Shown: positions 38,702 to 49,718, numbered from the stretch's first letter. The stretch is 64,000 nt of DNA from Psychrobacter sp. NZS113 (GCF_015864825.1 NZ_JADYWL010000004.1:351079-415078); one strand, 5' to 3'. Notes: generated from the letters alone by a model not told the origin. Numbers and translations are program-made.

Positions 38702-40105
38702 ATGCCTACCCCTATGCCGAATCAAGAACGACCATCTACGCTACAGGGAGATTATAATCCAGCTGAATATAATGCTGAATATAAGCTGCTGTATCTACAG
38801 GGATTGGTAGCTGACAAGGCATATGAAGCCATTACCGAGTTTTTAGAAAAGCAGTCAGAATATGAGATTGCCAACTTATTAGAGTCTTTCCCGACTCAAA
38901 ACCGGCTATTAATTTGGGCGCAGGTTCCAGAGAGTATTAAAGGTGAAGTCCTCGCTGAGCTAGATGTCGATACGCGCCAGCCATTGATGGAGAACATCTC
39001 TTCAAAAGAGATTTCTCTATTTACCCAAGACCTCGATGCACAAGACATCTCTGAGATTTTGGATACCGTGACCGAGAGCGTACGTACCTCTGTCATGGCA
39101 ACGCTAGACGAAGAAACCCGCGTTCAGGTCAATAAACTCGATACTTATGAGGATTGGGAAGTTGGCAGCTACATGGATCCTGATATTATTCAGGTGCGAG
39201 AAGACATCACGCTAACAGAAGTACAGCATTGGCTACGAGAGAACGATGACCTCCTCGATGATGAAAGCCAAGAGCTATTGGTGGTTGATCAAAGCCAGCA
39301 ACTATTAGGTCTATTAAGTTTGGTTGATTTGATTAAACACCATCAAACCACTTTAGTATCCGAATTGATTGACACCGCCATCACGATCAATGATCGTCTA
39401 GATATTCAAGATGCCGCTGCGATTTTTCGTTCAGAAGATATTCGCTTTGCCCCTGTTACTAACAGCCATGGCGAGCTGGTCGGTCAGTTAAATGGTGAGG
39501 ACATCATGGAGATTATCCAAGATGATGTCGACAGCACTATGAAAAACCTGGCGGGTGTTAGTCAAGATGAAGAGCTATTTGCCCCTATCTTAACCAGCGC
39601 CAAAAGCCGTAGTGTTTGGCTAGGTATTAACTTGTGTACCGCCCTATTGGCCGCAGCGGTAATTGGACAGTTTGAGGAAGTACTAGCACAAGTCGTGGCG
39701 CTAGCGATACTCATGCCAGTGGTCGCCAGTATGGGCGGTATTGCTGGATCACAGACCCTTACCGTTGTCATTCGCGGTATGGCTATGGGTCAAATCGGTG
39801 GTTCTAACCGCGTGTGGCTGTTAAACAAAGAGCTGTGGGTCGGCGCTATAAACGGCATCATATGGGCTATAATCATGGCGTTTATTGCCCAGCTATGGTT
39901 TCATGATATTAAGATTAGTGCGGTCATTGGCTTCGCCATTGCGATTAATATGACGGCCGCCAACGTCTCAGGCATCAGTATACCGCTGATGCTCAAACGT
40001 ATGAATATCGACCCTGCGCTATCTGCTTCCGTTATCCTAACAACTGTTACGGATATTGTCGGTTTTATGTCATTTTTAGGCTTAGCCAGCGTATTAATAC
40101 TATAA
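38702..40105 (+). CDS. mgtE: Magnesium transporter MgtE
   Basis: This 467-residue protein has the MgtE N-terminal helical domain (about 20-130) and tandem CBS domains (about 140-265). Five C-terminal membrane helices follow (from about 300), with the conserved ILMPVVASMGGIAGSQT and the later NMTAANVSGISIPLML, which line the pore. The cytoplasmic domains sense Mg2+ and close the channel when it is plentiful. ATG 38702 is preferred over an upstream candidate at 38666, because TTGGA lies about seven bases before it and the family starts here. It follows rep by about 115 bases and precedes dut. Confidence 0.94.
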   Translation: MPTPMPNQERPSTLQGDYNPAEYNAEYKLLYLQGLVADKAYEAITEFLEKQSEYEIANLLESFPTQNRLLIWAQVPESIKGEVLAELDVDTRQPLMENISSKEISLFTQDLDAQDISEILDTVTESVRTSVMATLDEETRVQVNKLDTYEDWEVGSYMDPDIIQVREDITLTEVQHWLRENDDLLDDESQELLVVDQSQQLLGLLSLVDLIKHHQTTLVSELIDTAITINDRLDIQDAAAIFRSEDIRFAPVTNSHGELVGQLNGEDIMEIIQDDVDSTMKNLAGVSQDEELFAPILTSAKSRSVWLGINLCTALLAAAVIGQFEEVLAQVVALAILMPVVASMGGIAGSQTLTVVIRGMAMGQIGGSNRVWLLNKELWVGAINGIIWAIIMAFIAQLWFHDIKISAVIGFAIAINMTAANVSGISIPLMLKRMNIDPALSASVILTTVTDIVGFMSFLGLASVLIL

Positions 40106-40232
40106 TCAATTGCTGAATTGCCCAATCAAAATATAGAATTGTTATTTATATAAAAACACTGAATACATTTTGTTCAAAGCCCTAGTTCAAAAACATCATT
40201 TAAAAACCATCAAATCGTTAAGTGAGTTCGTT

Positions 40233-40697
40233 ATGCAAGCTGTACAAGTTAAAGTTATCAACCCTAAAATTATCGAAGACGCAGCATTTTCTCTTCCGAC
40301 TCGTGCCACCGATGGCAGTGCGGGTATCGACTTGCGCGCTTGCATCGATGAGCCATTAACTATTAAAGCAGGTGAAACACACTTAATCGGCACAGGCCTC
40401 GCCGTTTATATCCAAGATCCGAATTATGCAGGTATGATTTTACCGCGTTCAGGTCTTGGTCATAAGCACGGTATCGTCTTAGGTAATCTGGTTGGGCTGA
40501 TCGATGCTGATTATCAAGGTGAGCTGATGGTTAGTATTTGGAATCGCAGTAACGATGACTTTGTGCTTAATCCAGCAGAGCGTATGGCACAATATATCGT
40601 TGTACCTGTCGCTCGCCCTGAGTTTTCAGTGGTAACAGAGTTCAGTGATGAAAGCGAGCGCGGTGCTGGTGGATTTGGACATTCAGGTCGCCAGTAA
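40233..40697 (+). CDS. dut: dUTP diphosphatase (dUTPase)
   Basis: This 154-residue trimeric dUTPase shows all five family motifs: [46 protein letters not shown] and the flexible C-terminal [11 protein letters not shown]. It hydrolyses dUTP to dUMP, which keeps uracil out of DNA and feeds thymidylate synthesis. The ATG at 40233 fits the family start and is preceded by GTGAG; an upstream TTG at 40170 would add 21 unlikely residues. The neighbours algC and argB give the same gene order, dut-algC-argB, that I know from Pseudomonas. Confidence 0.95.
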   Translation: MQAVQVKVINPKIIEDAAFSLPTRATDGSAGIDLRACIDEPLTIKAGETHLIGTGLAVYIQDPNYAGMILPRSGLGHKHGIVLGNLVGLIDADYQGELMVSIWNRSNDDFVLNPAERMAQYIVVPVARPEFSVVTEFSDESERGAGGFGHSGRQ

Positions 40698-40740
40698 TCA
40701 ATCAGCAACCATGACTGATTTATCGTTTTAACTATTGTTA

Positions 40741-40822
40741 ATCATCAAGATAATAACAATGACGATGATAACAATCACGATATTAACAATAATAGTCACA
40801 ACCATCATAACCACGATTATAA
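40741..40822 (+). repeat. Degenerate A/C-rich repeat upstream of algC
   Basis: The leader of algC is made of imperfect units of the type AACAAT-xACGAT (AACAATGACGAT, AACAATCACGAT, AACAATAATAGT, then CCATCATAACCACGAT). It ends just before the ribosome binding site AAGGAGAG. It looks like a degenerate short tandem repeat in the 5' untranslated region, on one strand poor in G. Confidence 0.65.
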
Positions 40823-40834
40823 GGAGAGTAAGCG

Positions 40835-42658
40835 ATGCCACCTTTTGCTGCGCAGCAATCCTTATTTCGTGCTTATGATATTCGTGGTTCACGCCAGCAT
40901 TTCACCACTGACTTTATACAAGCGCTCGGCAATGCTTTTGCTTACCTCTATCATGGTCTACTTTGTCCATCAGAAGATAACGATTCAAAAAACAGTCTAC
41001 TAACACAATCGTCAACTTCTTCAGAAACCATTATCGTGATTGGTTATGATGTGCGTAATGGTAGTAATACTATTGCACAGAAACTCGCTGATATATTGGC
41101 TCGACGTGGTTTGCAAGTGGTGCAACTAGGTCTCGTCACTACGCCAATGATGGTCTTTTGGGCAGAGCAATATCAGGGACATGGCATCATTGTGACGGCC
41201 AGTCATTCTGCTAAAGAAATTTTAGGCGTTAAGTGGTTAGTCAACCACCAATCTCCTAGCAGTGCAGAGATTCAATCACTCTACCAACAGCTGTATTTGC
41301 AAAAGCTGATAATGAGTGATAGAACAGAGCATTGCCTTAAACACAAACCTCATCGTCAAGATGAACTCTCATGCACGACTGATAATTTCGTTCATAGTCA
41401 ACAGGCTGACTTATCTACTGAGCAGATAGCAACGGCTTACATTGAGGCTATCGCTGAAGTCTTTCAGCAAATCTATCAATTTAATAAGTTCGATGCAAAT
41501 AGACAGCATGCAACAGTTACTCAACAGCCCTTATCTAAACTTGATTTTCGAGTCGTTATTGACTGTATGCATGGCGCGACCAGCGCTATTGCACAGCGTT
41601 TATTTGGCTATTTCTGCCAAGATGTCATCATGATTAATGACAGACCAGATGGAAACTTTCCCTCTGGCAATCCTGACCCTACTGAACCGCACCGTCTCAC
41701 ACAATTACAGCAAAACGTACTTCACCATCAAGCAGATATAGGAATTGCCTTTGACGGTGATGGTGATCGACTGATGATCGTCGATACCAACGGCAAAGTC
41801 GTCTCGCCTGATCATTTGCTATATCTATTAGCGCAAGTGGCTATCGCGGAACGCCCTGACAGTTTATCTGATGCAGACTCAGTATACGATACAGACTCAA
41901 TAAGCTCGCAACGCTCACCTCAAGTCCTTTTTGATATTAAATGCTCACATCATTTACCAAAGCTGTTATCTGATCTTGATGCAACACCTGTAATGAGTAG
42001 AACGGGTAGCAGTTTTATGCGCCAACAGATACAGCGCTCTAATTATCAAATTGTCTTTGCTGGAGAGTTATCAGGGCACTTTATATTTAATGACAGCCGC
42101 TTTATTGTTTATGATGATGCCATGTACGCAGCATTACGACTGCTACACTGGTTGGCTACTGACAATCTGGTCGATAGCAAACAAGCACTGACAGACATTA
42201 CGGAAGGTTTCCCTGCAGTGGTGAGTACAGCAGATCATTATTTGCCGATGCCAACAACTTTTGGAACAGAGTATTTACTCGTAGAGCAGCTGGCCAGATT
42301 CTGTCGTTACTTACGCCAAATTTTGGAAGCGACAGCAGCAGATTCTGACCATCATTTGATAAATACTGACCTGCTATTAGATTGTCACTGCTCAGTGGTA
42401 GAGCCTCACTTAACACTCAAGCAAGCCAGAGACTTAATGCCCATAGGGACAACGCTGAGCTGTATCGATGGCGTTCGTTTGGATTTTCCACATGGCTTTG
42501 GGGTGCTGCGCCAATCAAACACCAGTCACCATCTGACGGCACGCTTTGCTGGTGATAGCATCGATGATCTAACAGATATTCAGGCAAAATTTGCCGCATT
42601 ATGTCGCCCATTTGATAAAGAATTGGCAGCCAAAATTGTCGCTATTCCTGCCGAATAA
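40835..42658 (+). CDS. algC: Phosphomannomutase/phosphoglucomutase, AlgC-like, with inserts
   Basis: This 607-residue alpha-D-phosphohexomutase has FRAYDIRG at 11-18, the phosphoserine loop TASHSA (121-126, Ser123) and the Mg loop FDGDGDR (306-312). The sugar loop GELSGH and the phosphate loop RQSNTSHHL follow. AlgC interconverts the 1- and 6-phosphates of mannose and glucose for LPS and exopolysaccharide. Position between dut and argB supports the AlgC call. Two oddities: the usual ASHNP after the serine is ASHSA here, and the protein is about 140 residues longer than AlgC (463). Hydrophilic inserts lie near 45-63, 160-195 and 345-360. The phosphoserine and metal ligands are intact, so I expect activity. 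Confidence 0.88.
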   Translation: MPPFAAQQSLFRAYDIRGSRQHFTTDFIQALGNAFAYLYHGLLCPSEDNDSKNSLLTQSSTSSETIIVIGYDVRNGSNTIAQKLADILARRGLQVVQLGLVTTPMMVFWAEQYQGHGIIVTASHSAKEILGVKWLVNHQSPSSAEIQSLYQQLYLQKLIMSDRTEHCLKHKPHRQDELSCTTDNFVHSQQADLSTEQIATAYIEAIAEVFQQIYQFNKFDANRQHATVTQQPLSKLDFRVVIDCMHGATSAIAQRLFGYFCQDVIMINDRPDGNFPSGNPDPTEPHRLTQLQQNVLHHQADIGIAFDGDGDRLMIVDTNGKVVSPDHLLYLLAQVAIAERPDSLSDADSVYDTDSISSQRSPQVLFDIKCSHHLPKLLSDLDATPVMSRTGSSFMRQQIQRSNYQIVFAGELSGHFIFNDSRFIVYDDAMYAALRLLHWLATDNLVDSKQALTDITEGFPAVVSTADHYLPMPTTFGTEYLLVEQLARFCRYLRQILEATAADSDHHLINTDLLLDCHCSVVEPHLTLKQARDLMPIGTTLSCIDGVRLDFPHGFGVLRQSNTSHHLTARFAGDSIDDLTDIQAKFAALCRPFDKELAAKIVAIPAE

Positions 42659-42753
42659 TTGTATTAAACACATTATGACCTTATTAATAATATTAATAAT
42701 GGCGATAGATTTATATCGCATAAATAACCAACCCGCTCAAAACCGTACTTTAG

Positions 42754-43665
<912 letters not shown>

Positions 43666-43706
43666 TTGCGCTAGCAGCCTATAATTACTAACACTGATAC
43701 TAACAC

Positions 43707-43747
43707 TGAAAAGCCCGAGCTTGGATACCAAGATCGGGCTTTTTTAT
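43707..43747 (+). terminator. Intrinsic terminator after argB
   Basis: AAAAGCCCGA (43709-43718) pairs with TCGGGCTTTT (43734-43743) around a loop that itself contains the complementary CTTGG and CCAAG. A T run follows. It also faces the convergent secreted-protein gene. Confidence 0.85.
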
Positions 43748-43779
43748 GGTCTATCGATGCTCATTTAAACGAGAGAAAT

Positions 43780-44139
43780 TTAATAAGCACAGAACTCGAC
43801 AGAACTATGGCTACTATTGCCATAAACCTTCATATAATGATTGCCTTTACTCTCAGTAATGTAAGACGTTTCATTGTCATAGCGATCACCATCCAAACGA
43901 CCACTTGGCCCTGAGACATAAGCCATATTGATGCGGTCATCACCAACATTACGAATCACTAAGTTCTGATCTGATGCAAGCCATAGACGAAACACTTTTC
44001 CGTTTTTAATGTTACCTGTAAAGCTACCGCAATAGCTGTCTTTTGCGAAGGTAATCTTAGTAGAAGTGTCCGCCGCTTGCACGCTTGTGACCATGAGAGG
44101 TGCTGCTGCAAGGGCGGCTATTAGTAATAGTTTTTTCAT
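43780..44139 (-). CDS. Small secreted protein, unknown function
   Basis: This 119-residue protein has a clear Sec signal peptide: MKKLLLIAALAAAPLMVTS with likely cleavage after VQA. The mature part has about 98 residues. Two cysteines, one early (DSYCGSF) and one near the end (EFCAY), may form a disulphide in the periplasm. It is otherwise polar and Gly/Ser/Asn-rich and probably beta-structured. The ATG at 44139 has AAGGA about eight bases before it; an earlier frame-mate ATG at 44157 has no such site. I do not recognise a family. It is probably monocistronic. Confidence 0.8.
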   Translation of the reverse strand: MKKLLLIAALAAAPLMVTSVQAADTSTKITFAKDSYCGSFTGNIKNGKVFRLWLASDQNLVIRNVGDDRINMAYVSGPSGRLDGDRYDNETSYITESKGNHYMKVYGNSSHSSVEFCAY

Positions 44140-44224
44140 GATTTTATCCTTGAACATTATAAACGAGCAAACTTAATTCCATTGATGAAATCATAGTTTA
44201 TAACGTGTCAAAGTGATAGCTGTT

Positions 44225-44602
44225 TTATGAAAAAGTTGTATCGAATACAGCCTCATCAAAACCGCACAGTAATATCGACTGACCTTGGTTTTTATCGTCG
44301 ATCTGACCTTCTACAATCGGACGCTTAATCATACTGGTATTCTCTACTAGCAGGTCAATCGCGTTATCTACATTGGCATCAGCTGATTGCTTTTGCTCGT
44401 CGGTCAGCTTGCGCCATGTGGTGCCACGCTTATTCAATACTTTATCAATGCCTAGCTCATCTACCCAACGCTGTACTGTTTCATTATCAACACCTTGTTT
44501 CTTATAATCATTGAAATCGTAGCTTATATTCAATTCATCCAACTTGGTAAACGCTTTTTTCATGGTGCTACATGATTTGATACCGTAAATAGTGATGGTC
44601 AT
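44225..44602 (-). CDS. ArsC/Spx-family protein, YffB-like
   Basis: This 125-residue thioredoxin-fold protein has the start YGIKSCSTMKKA, with one N-terminal active-site cysteine (residue 10), and later RGTTWRKL and SMIKRPIVEG. This pattern matches the ArsC/Spx superfamily, and the YGIKxCxTxKKA form points to YffB rather than arsenate reductase or Spx. YffB-like proteins are thought to be glutathione-dependent thiol reductases; the substrate is not known to me. No arsenic genes are nearby. It is divergent from leuS across about 320 bases. Confidence 0.82.
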   Translation of the reverse strand: MTITIYGIKSCSTMKKAFTKLDELNISYDFNDYKKQGVDNETVQRWVDELGIDKVLNKRGTTWRKLTDEQKQSADANVDNAIDLLVENTSMIKRPIVEGQIDDKNQGQSILLCGFDEAVFDTTFS

Positions 44603-44925
44603 TTTTATTCCTTTAAATATAATATAGATTATGTGCGTTTTACTTAAAAATTAGAAATAGCTAAACAGCGAGACAGAACAGAATTAATGCTATTAGTAGC
44701 CACTTTGCCCTTGGCGTGAGCAGTTTCATTCTTTCCATTTCTATCGGTTCGTAGTGTATAGCGAATCGGACTTCAAAGGCGGGTTGCACTAAATATCAAT
44801 TCATAAGTCGTCATATACTTCTTAATACTGCTCTATTATTGCGTTGCCCCATCGCATTTTTTGCCGATTTGCGCTATTCTAGCGTATCTAATTTTCTTAT
44901 CAAAATATTCAATCTAGAGCCCACT
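44603..44925. other. Intergenic region between the YffB-like gene and leuS
   Basis: These 323 bases should hold divergent promoters. I see no complete pair of boxes, no T-box leader and no leader peptide with leucine codons. leuS regulation cannot be read from this sequence. Confidence 0.4.
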
Positions 44926-47613
44926 ATGAGTAATACTGTGACATCTGACCAATCAGAAAACAATTATTATAACCCACAAGCTATCGAAGCTGCGCAACAA
45001 GCCAAATGGGCAACTGACAAGCGCTATGAAGTGGGCAATGAGCCTAGCGACAAGCCAAGTCGTTATATGCTGTCTATGTTCCCTTACCCAAGTGGCAAGC
45101 TGCATATGGGCCATGTGCGTAACTATACCATCTCGGATGTGCTGAGCCGTTACTACCGCCTCAAAGGCTACGAAGTCATGCAACCAATGGGTTGGGATGG
45201 TTTTGGCCTGCCAGCAGAAAACGCTGCGATCGCGAACCAAACACCACCTGCCAAATGGACATTTGCCAACATTGATAACATGCGTGCACAGCTTAAATTG
45301 CTGGGCCTATCTATTGACTGGTCACGTGAATTTGCCACTTGTAGCCCTGAGTATTATCAGTGGGAACAGTGGTTGTTCTTGCAGCTATACAAAAAAGGCT
45401 TAGTCTATAAGAAGCTAGCGACGGTCAACTGGGATCCGATTGACAATACTGTCTTGGCCAATGAACAAGTCATCGATGGTAAAGGCTGGCGCAGTGGCGC
45501 TGCAGTTGAAAAGCGCGACATCCCAATGTACTACTTCAATATCACTGATTATGCCGATGAGCTATTGGATGATTTGGATGATTTGGAAGGTCATTGGCCA
45601 TCTGAAGTATTGACGATGCAGCGCAACTGGATTGGTCGTAGTGCGGGTATGGAAGTGCATTTCCCATATGAGTTGGCTGGTGAAACCAACACTTTAGACG
45701 TGTTCACTACCCGCCCTGACACCTTGATGGGTGTTACTTATGTCGCTGTTGCCGCAGAGCATCCGCTCGCACAGTACGCATCTGAGAATAATAAAGCCAT
45801 TTCAGATTTTTGTGCTCTGTGCAAAAAAGGCTCAGTCGCTGAAGCAGATTTAGCCAAAGCTGAAAAAATCGGTATGGATACAGGTCTGACCGTGACTCAT
45901 CCACTGACAGGTGAAGAAGTGCCTGTTTGGGTGGCCAACTATGTGCTTATGAGCTACGGTTCAGGTGCGGTTATGGCTGTACCGGCACACGATGAGCGTG
46001 ACTATGAGTTTGCTACCAAATACAGTCTGCCTATTAAGCAAGTCATCGACATTCCTGCAGGATATTTTGATGAAGCAGAAACAGATGCCAAAGCGAATGA
46101 TACTAAAATCAATCTTGCCTATACTGAACGCAATACCTTAGTCAATTCAGGCGAATTTGATGGTCTAGATTTTGAGCAAGCGTTCGAAGCCATGCTTGCC
46201 AAACTTGAGCCACAAGAGCTGGCCAAGAAAAAAATCCAATATCGCTTACGTGATTGGGGTGTATCGCGTCAACGCTATTGGGGCTGCCCTATCCCAATGA
46301 TCAATTGTGAACATTGCGGCACGATACCTGTCGAAGAGCAAGATTTGCCAGTTATCTTACCGACTGATGTCGTTCCTGATGGACGCGGTAACCCACTCAA
46401 AAACATCCCAGAATTTGTAAATACCACTTGCCCTAAATGTGGTAACCCTGCTGAGCGTGAAACCGATACCTTTGACACCTTTGTTGAGTCAAGCTGGTAT
46501 TACGCTCGCTTTGCTAGCCCAAATGATGCGCAAAGCATGGTCAACAAATCTGCCGCCAACAAATGGCTGCCTGTCGACCAGTACATCGGTGGTGTTGAGC
46601 ACGCGGTTATGCATCTACTTTACGCACGTTTCTTCCATAAACTCATGCGTGACGAAAACTTAGTCTCAGGAAACGAACCGTTTGCCAACTTGATGACCCA
46701 AGGTATGGTACTTGCAGGTACTTTCTATCGTGTCAATGCTGATGGTAGTACCACTTACTACTTTACCGAAGATGTCGACATCGATTATGACGAGCGTGGT
46801 CAGCCGATCAAAGCCATCTTAAAGACTGATGGACAGCCAGTAACCATTGGCAAAATCGAAAAAATGTCTAAGTCAAAAAATAATGGTGTCGATCCACAAA
46901 TCACCATCGACAAATATGGTGCTGATACCGTTCGTCTATACACGCTATTTACTGCGCCTGCTGATCAAACGCTAGAATGGTCAGACGATGCGTTAAAAGG
47001 TCCTTATAATTTCGTTAAAAAAGTATGGCGTTTGGCGACAGAGCATACGCAAGCGCTTACCGCAGCGAACTTAGATCTTGCGACGCTCAATAGCGAAGCA
47101 TTGAATACTGATGATTTGAGCAAAGCAGCCAAAAACCTACGTCGTAAGACTCATGAAACCATTGCCAAAATTGATAATGATTTAGGTGATCGTTTGGCAT
47201 TGAACACACCAGTATCAAGCCTTATGGAGCTTGCCAATGAGCTTACGAGCTTTAAAGCAGCTAATGAGCAAGACCTAAAAGTACAGCACGAGGCAGTGAC
47301 TGATTTGCTTATCATGTTATCAGTGTATGCACCGCACGTTGGTGAGCATTTACTTGAGCAGTTAGGCCTAGACACCGTTACGCTTAACTATCCAGCCGTT
47401 GATGAAGCTGCACTGGTGCAGGACATGATCACGATGGTTGTACAGGTCAATGGTAAAATGCGCGGTAAGATGGATGTGGCGCCAAATAGCGATCCAGAGC
47501 AGTTAAAAGCCCAAGCTCGAACCATGGAAAGTGTGGCAAAATTCATCACTGGCGAAATCAAAAAAGAAATCGTCGTCCCAAATAAGCTTGTAAATATTGT
47601 GGTTGTAGGTTAG
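44926..47613 (+). CDS. leuS: Leucyl-tRNA synthetase
   Basis: This 895-residue class I synthetase has the HIGH-type motif HMGH at 60-63 (PYPSGKLHMGH) and KMSKS at 646-650. An editing domain (CP1) carries TTRPDTLMGVTY and later AVPAHDERD. A zinc-type insert contains C-x2-C pairs (CEHCG, CPKCG). It charges tRNA-Leu and edits mischarged isoleucine or norvaline. ATG 44926 gives the normal family start; the frame is open 29 codons further upstream, but that part is unlike the family. It is first in the conserved leuS-lptE-holA group. Confidence 0.97.
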   Translation: MSNTVTSDQSENNYYNPQAIEAAQQAKWATDKRYEVGNEPSDKPSRYMLSMFPYPSGKLHMGHVRNYTISDVLSRYYRLKGYEVMQPMGWDGFGLPAENAAIANQTPPAKWTFANIDNMRAQLKLLGLSIDWSREFATCSPEYYQWEQWLFLQLYKKGLVYKKLATVNWDPIDNTVLANEQVIDGKGWRSGAAVEKRDIPMYYFNITDYADELLDDLDDLEGHWPSEVLTMQRNWIGRSAGMEVHFPYELAGETNTLDVFTTRPDTLMGVTYVAVAAEHPLAQYASENNKAISDFCALCKKGSVAEADLAKAEKIGMDTGLTVTHPLTGEEVPVWVANYVLMSYGSGAVMAVPAHDERDYEFATKYSLPIKQVIDIPAGYFDEAETDAKANDTKINLAYTERNTLVNSGEFDGLDFEQAFEAMLAKLEPQELAKKKIQYRLRDWGVSRQRYWGCPIPMINCEHCGTIPVEEQDLPVILPTDVVPDGRGNPLKNIPEFVNTTCPKCGNPAERETDTFDTFVESSWYYARFASPNDAQSMVNKSAANKWLPVDQYIGGVEHAVMHLLYARFFHKLMRDENLVSGNEPFANLMTQGMVLAGTFYRVNADGSTTYYFTEDVDIDYDERGQPIKAILKTDGQPVTIGKIEKMSKSKNNGVDPQITIDKYGADTVRLYTLFTAPADQTLEWSDDALKGPYNFVKKVWRLATEHTQALTAANLDLATLNSEALNTDDLSKAAKNLRRKTHETIAKIDNDLGDRLALNTPVSSLMELANELTSFKAANEQDLKVQHEAVTDLLIMLSVYAPHVGEHLLEQLGLDTVTLNYPAVDEAALVQDMITMVVQVNGKMRGKMDVAPNSDPEQLKAQARTMESVAKFITGEIKKEIVVPNKLVNIVVVG

Positions 47614-47671
47614 ATATTTTAGGCTTAGTGGATACTCTATCTAAGCCTTATTATAATTTGAGGATAGCGAT

Positions 47672-48373
47672 ATGTCGTATAAGCATCAAGGCAGTCTCAG
47701 TGAACAAAGCCCTACTGCAAAAAAGTCCGGTGGACAAAAACTAGTGACTGCATTATTTACTGCGCTACCGATGTTTACGGTACTCGGTGCAACGGCTGCG
47801 CTTAGTGGTTGCGGCTTTGAGCTGCGAGGCTATGATGCGCCAATGCTACTCGATGTGGCCAAAACAGCGGTCATCATCGAAGACAATCGCACTTCTTTCC
47901 CACTTAAGCTACCATTAACACGACGCCTAGAAAAACTAGGTGTCGAAGTTATTAGTAATATGACTGCCTCGGACGTTGCTCTTAATAATAGACAAGCCAG
48001 CGCTGAACCCGTCTCTACTATCAATGTCAGTAATATTCGCTTTAAGCAGTATGAATTGGTCGGCGTTTTAACAGAGATTCGATTGGTCATATCAGCAAAT
48101 GTTAGCTATCAAACCACTGAAAACGGTAAGCCGGTCACACTGAGCAACCCTATCCAGATCGAGCGCAGCTATCAGTATAATGATGCCTCGGTGAGTACGG
48201 ATGATCAGCAAGGCGATCAAACCCGTGAATGGCTCTATGATAGTTTGGCACGTCGTATCACTGATCAGTATGTTGCTATCTCTCTGCCTAGAGTACCGTC
48301 CACTGGCACTAACATACCGGTGAAAGTCGCTAATGGCTCAGCATCGACAGCAGTGGTCGTACCAACGCCTTAA
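47672..48373 (+). CDS. lptE: LPS-assembly lipoprotein LptE
   Basis: This 233-residue protein has a signal peptide with lipobox L-S-G-C, so the mature protein starts at Cys47. CGFELRGYD follows, the start pattern of LptE/RlpB. The N-terminal part before the hydrophobic stretch is unusually long, at about 20 residues (MSYKHQGSLSEQSP). LptE plugs the LptD barrel in the outer membrane and helps insert lipopolysaccharide. The body is a low-similarity alpha/beta fold, and the tail is Pro/Ser/Val-rich. Order leuS-lptE-holA is a strong supporting context. Confidence 0.9.
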   Translation: MSYKHQGSLSEQSPTAKKSGGQKLVTALFTALPMFTVLGATAALSGCGFELRGYDAPMLLDVAKTAVIIEDNRTSFPLKLPLTRRLEKLGVEVISNMTASDVALNNRQASAEPVSTINVSNIRFKQYELVGVLTEIRLVISANVSYQTTENGKPVTLSNPIQIERSYQYNDASVSTDDQQGDQTREWLYDSLARRITDQYVAISLPRVPSTGTNIPVKVANGSASTAVVVPTP

Positions 48374-48438
48374 AAACGCCTCAATACGGTACGTTTAATA
48401 CTTATATTTTCATCAACCTGTGTACTACCCATCTATCT

Positions 48439-49545
48439 ATGCAAGATACCTTTATACAAGCCTATCCAAAACTACTACAACCCTCCGTTGCAGTAGCGGG
48501 CTTGTGGCTGGCGCACGGTGATGAGCCGTTGCTCAGTCAATGGCTTATCGATGCGATGCGTCCACATTGGCGCGCACAGAATTATGCCATCAAGCGCATA
48601 GAGCTGATATCGGTTAAAAGCTGGCAAGAGGTGCTGTCAGAGCTGGGTAGCCAATCGTTGTTTGATGATGCCAGTGCCTTAATCGTGACCGGCAATCATA
48701 AACCCGATAAAGCTGTTATCGCCGAATTAGAACGCTTCGCCGTCGATGCACAAACAGGTGCACACAGTCACAGTCTCCTATGGCTGACACCCAAACAAGA
48801 CAAGCGAGCCCAAAGTAGTAAATGGTTTGCCGCATTTGCTCAATACGGTCACATCATTGATTGTAATTTATACAATGAAAAGCAACGCCAGCAGCTATTG
48901 CAGACACAAGCCCAACAGTTTGGTCTAACGCTGTCTCAAGATGCTTGGCAACTGCTCATGTCACATACTGAGCACCATTTACTGAGCGCTTACCAAACCT
49001 TATGGCGGCTGTCTTATTTGTTTGCACCGCAGTTATCGGCAAACACTCATGTAGACAACAGTCATCTGGACAATGGGCATGACGCTGACCAAGCAGGCAG
49101 TGCTGCTAAAAACCCTACTACAAACGTCGCTTTGGATATCAAAGATCTACAAGCAGCATTGGTCAGTGACGCTCAATTTAGCGTCTTTGATTTATCAGAT
49201 GCGATGCTGGTAGGTAATAGCGCACAAGTGGCAAAAATCATCTTTCAGCTCAAAGCGACTGATGAGCCGACGACCTTAGTATTATGGGCGATTAGTAAAG
49301 ACATGCGTCAAATTATACAACTGTTGGATGGACAAGACCCGCAAGCGCTTGGCATTTGGCGCAGTAAGCAAGGACTGTATCAACAAGCCTGTCGCCGCCA
49401 ATCCAAAACGCACACGGCTGAATGGCCTGCCCTACTTTATCGCTGCGACCAAGCAATCAAAGGACTGATTCGTCAACCCGCATGGGAGCTACTATTGCAA
49501 GCAGCACTTGAGTTATCAGGAAAGCGTTTGTTTACGGCACAATAA
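48439..49545 (+). CDS. holA: DNA polymerase III delta subunit
   Basis: This 368-residue clamp-loader subunit has the expected start region LWLAHGDEPLLSQWLIDAMR, an AAA-like fold and a helical collar region at the C-terminus. The position after lptE is the usual place for holA. It opens the beta clamp for loading on DNA. Overall identity in this family is low, so motif evidence is mostly the N-terminal D/E-P-L-L-x4-I-D-A-x-R stretch. A hydrophilic insert rich in His, Asp and Asn lies near residues 198-222. Confidence 0.9.
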   Translation: MQDTFIQAYPKLLQPSVAVAGLWLAHGDEPLLSQWLIDAMRPHWRAQNYAIKRIELISVKSWQEVLSELGSQSLFDDASALIVTGNHKPDKAVIAELERFAVDAQTGAHSHSLLWLTPKQDKRAQSSKWFAAFAQYGHIIDCNLYNEKQRQQLLQTQAQQFGLTLSQDAWQLLMSHTEHHLLSAYQTLWRLSYLFAPQLSANTHVDNSHLDNGHDADQAGSAAKNPTTNVALDIKDLQAALVSDAQFSVFDLSDAMLVGNSAQVAKIIFQLKATDEPTTLVLWAISKDMRQIIQLLDGQDPQALGIWRSKQGLYQQACRRQSKTHTAEWPALLYRCDQAIKGLIRQPAWELLLQAALELSGKRLFTAQ

Positions 49546-49718
49546 CTCTCAGCGCTAACACTTCCCAATTACCTTTCTGATTCATCATTGATGATTCTTT
49601 CTCTATTCCCACCATGCTCACAGCACGCTTAACCTTTCGCAAACTAATAACCATTTTCTTTTTTTCATCAAGCCGTTACTATACCTACAATTGATTCTTT
49701 TGTGGTTGGATAATAGTC

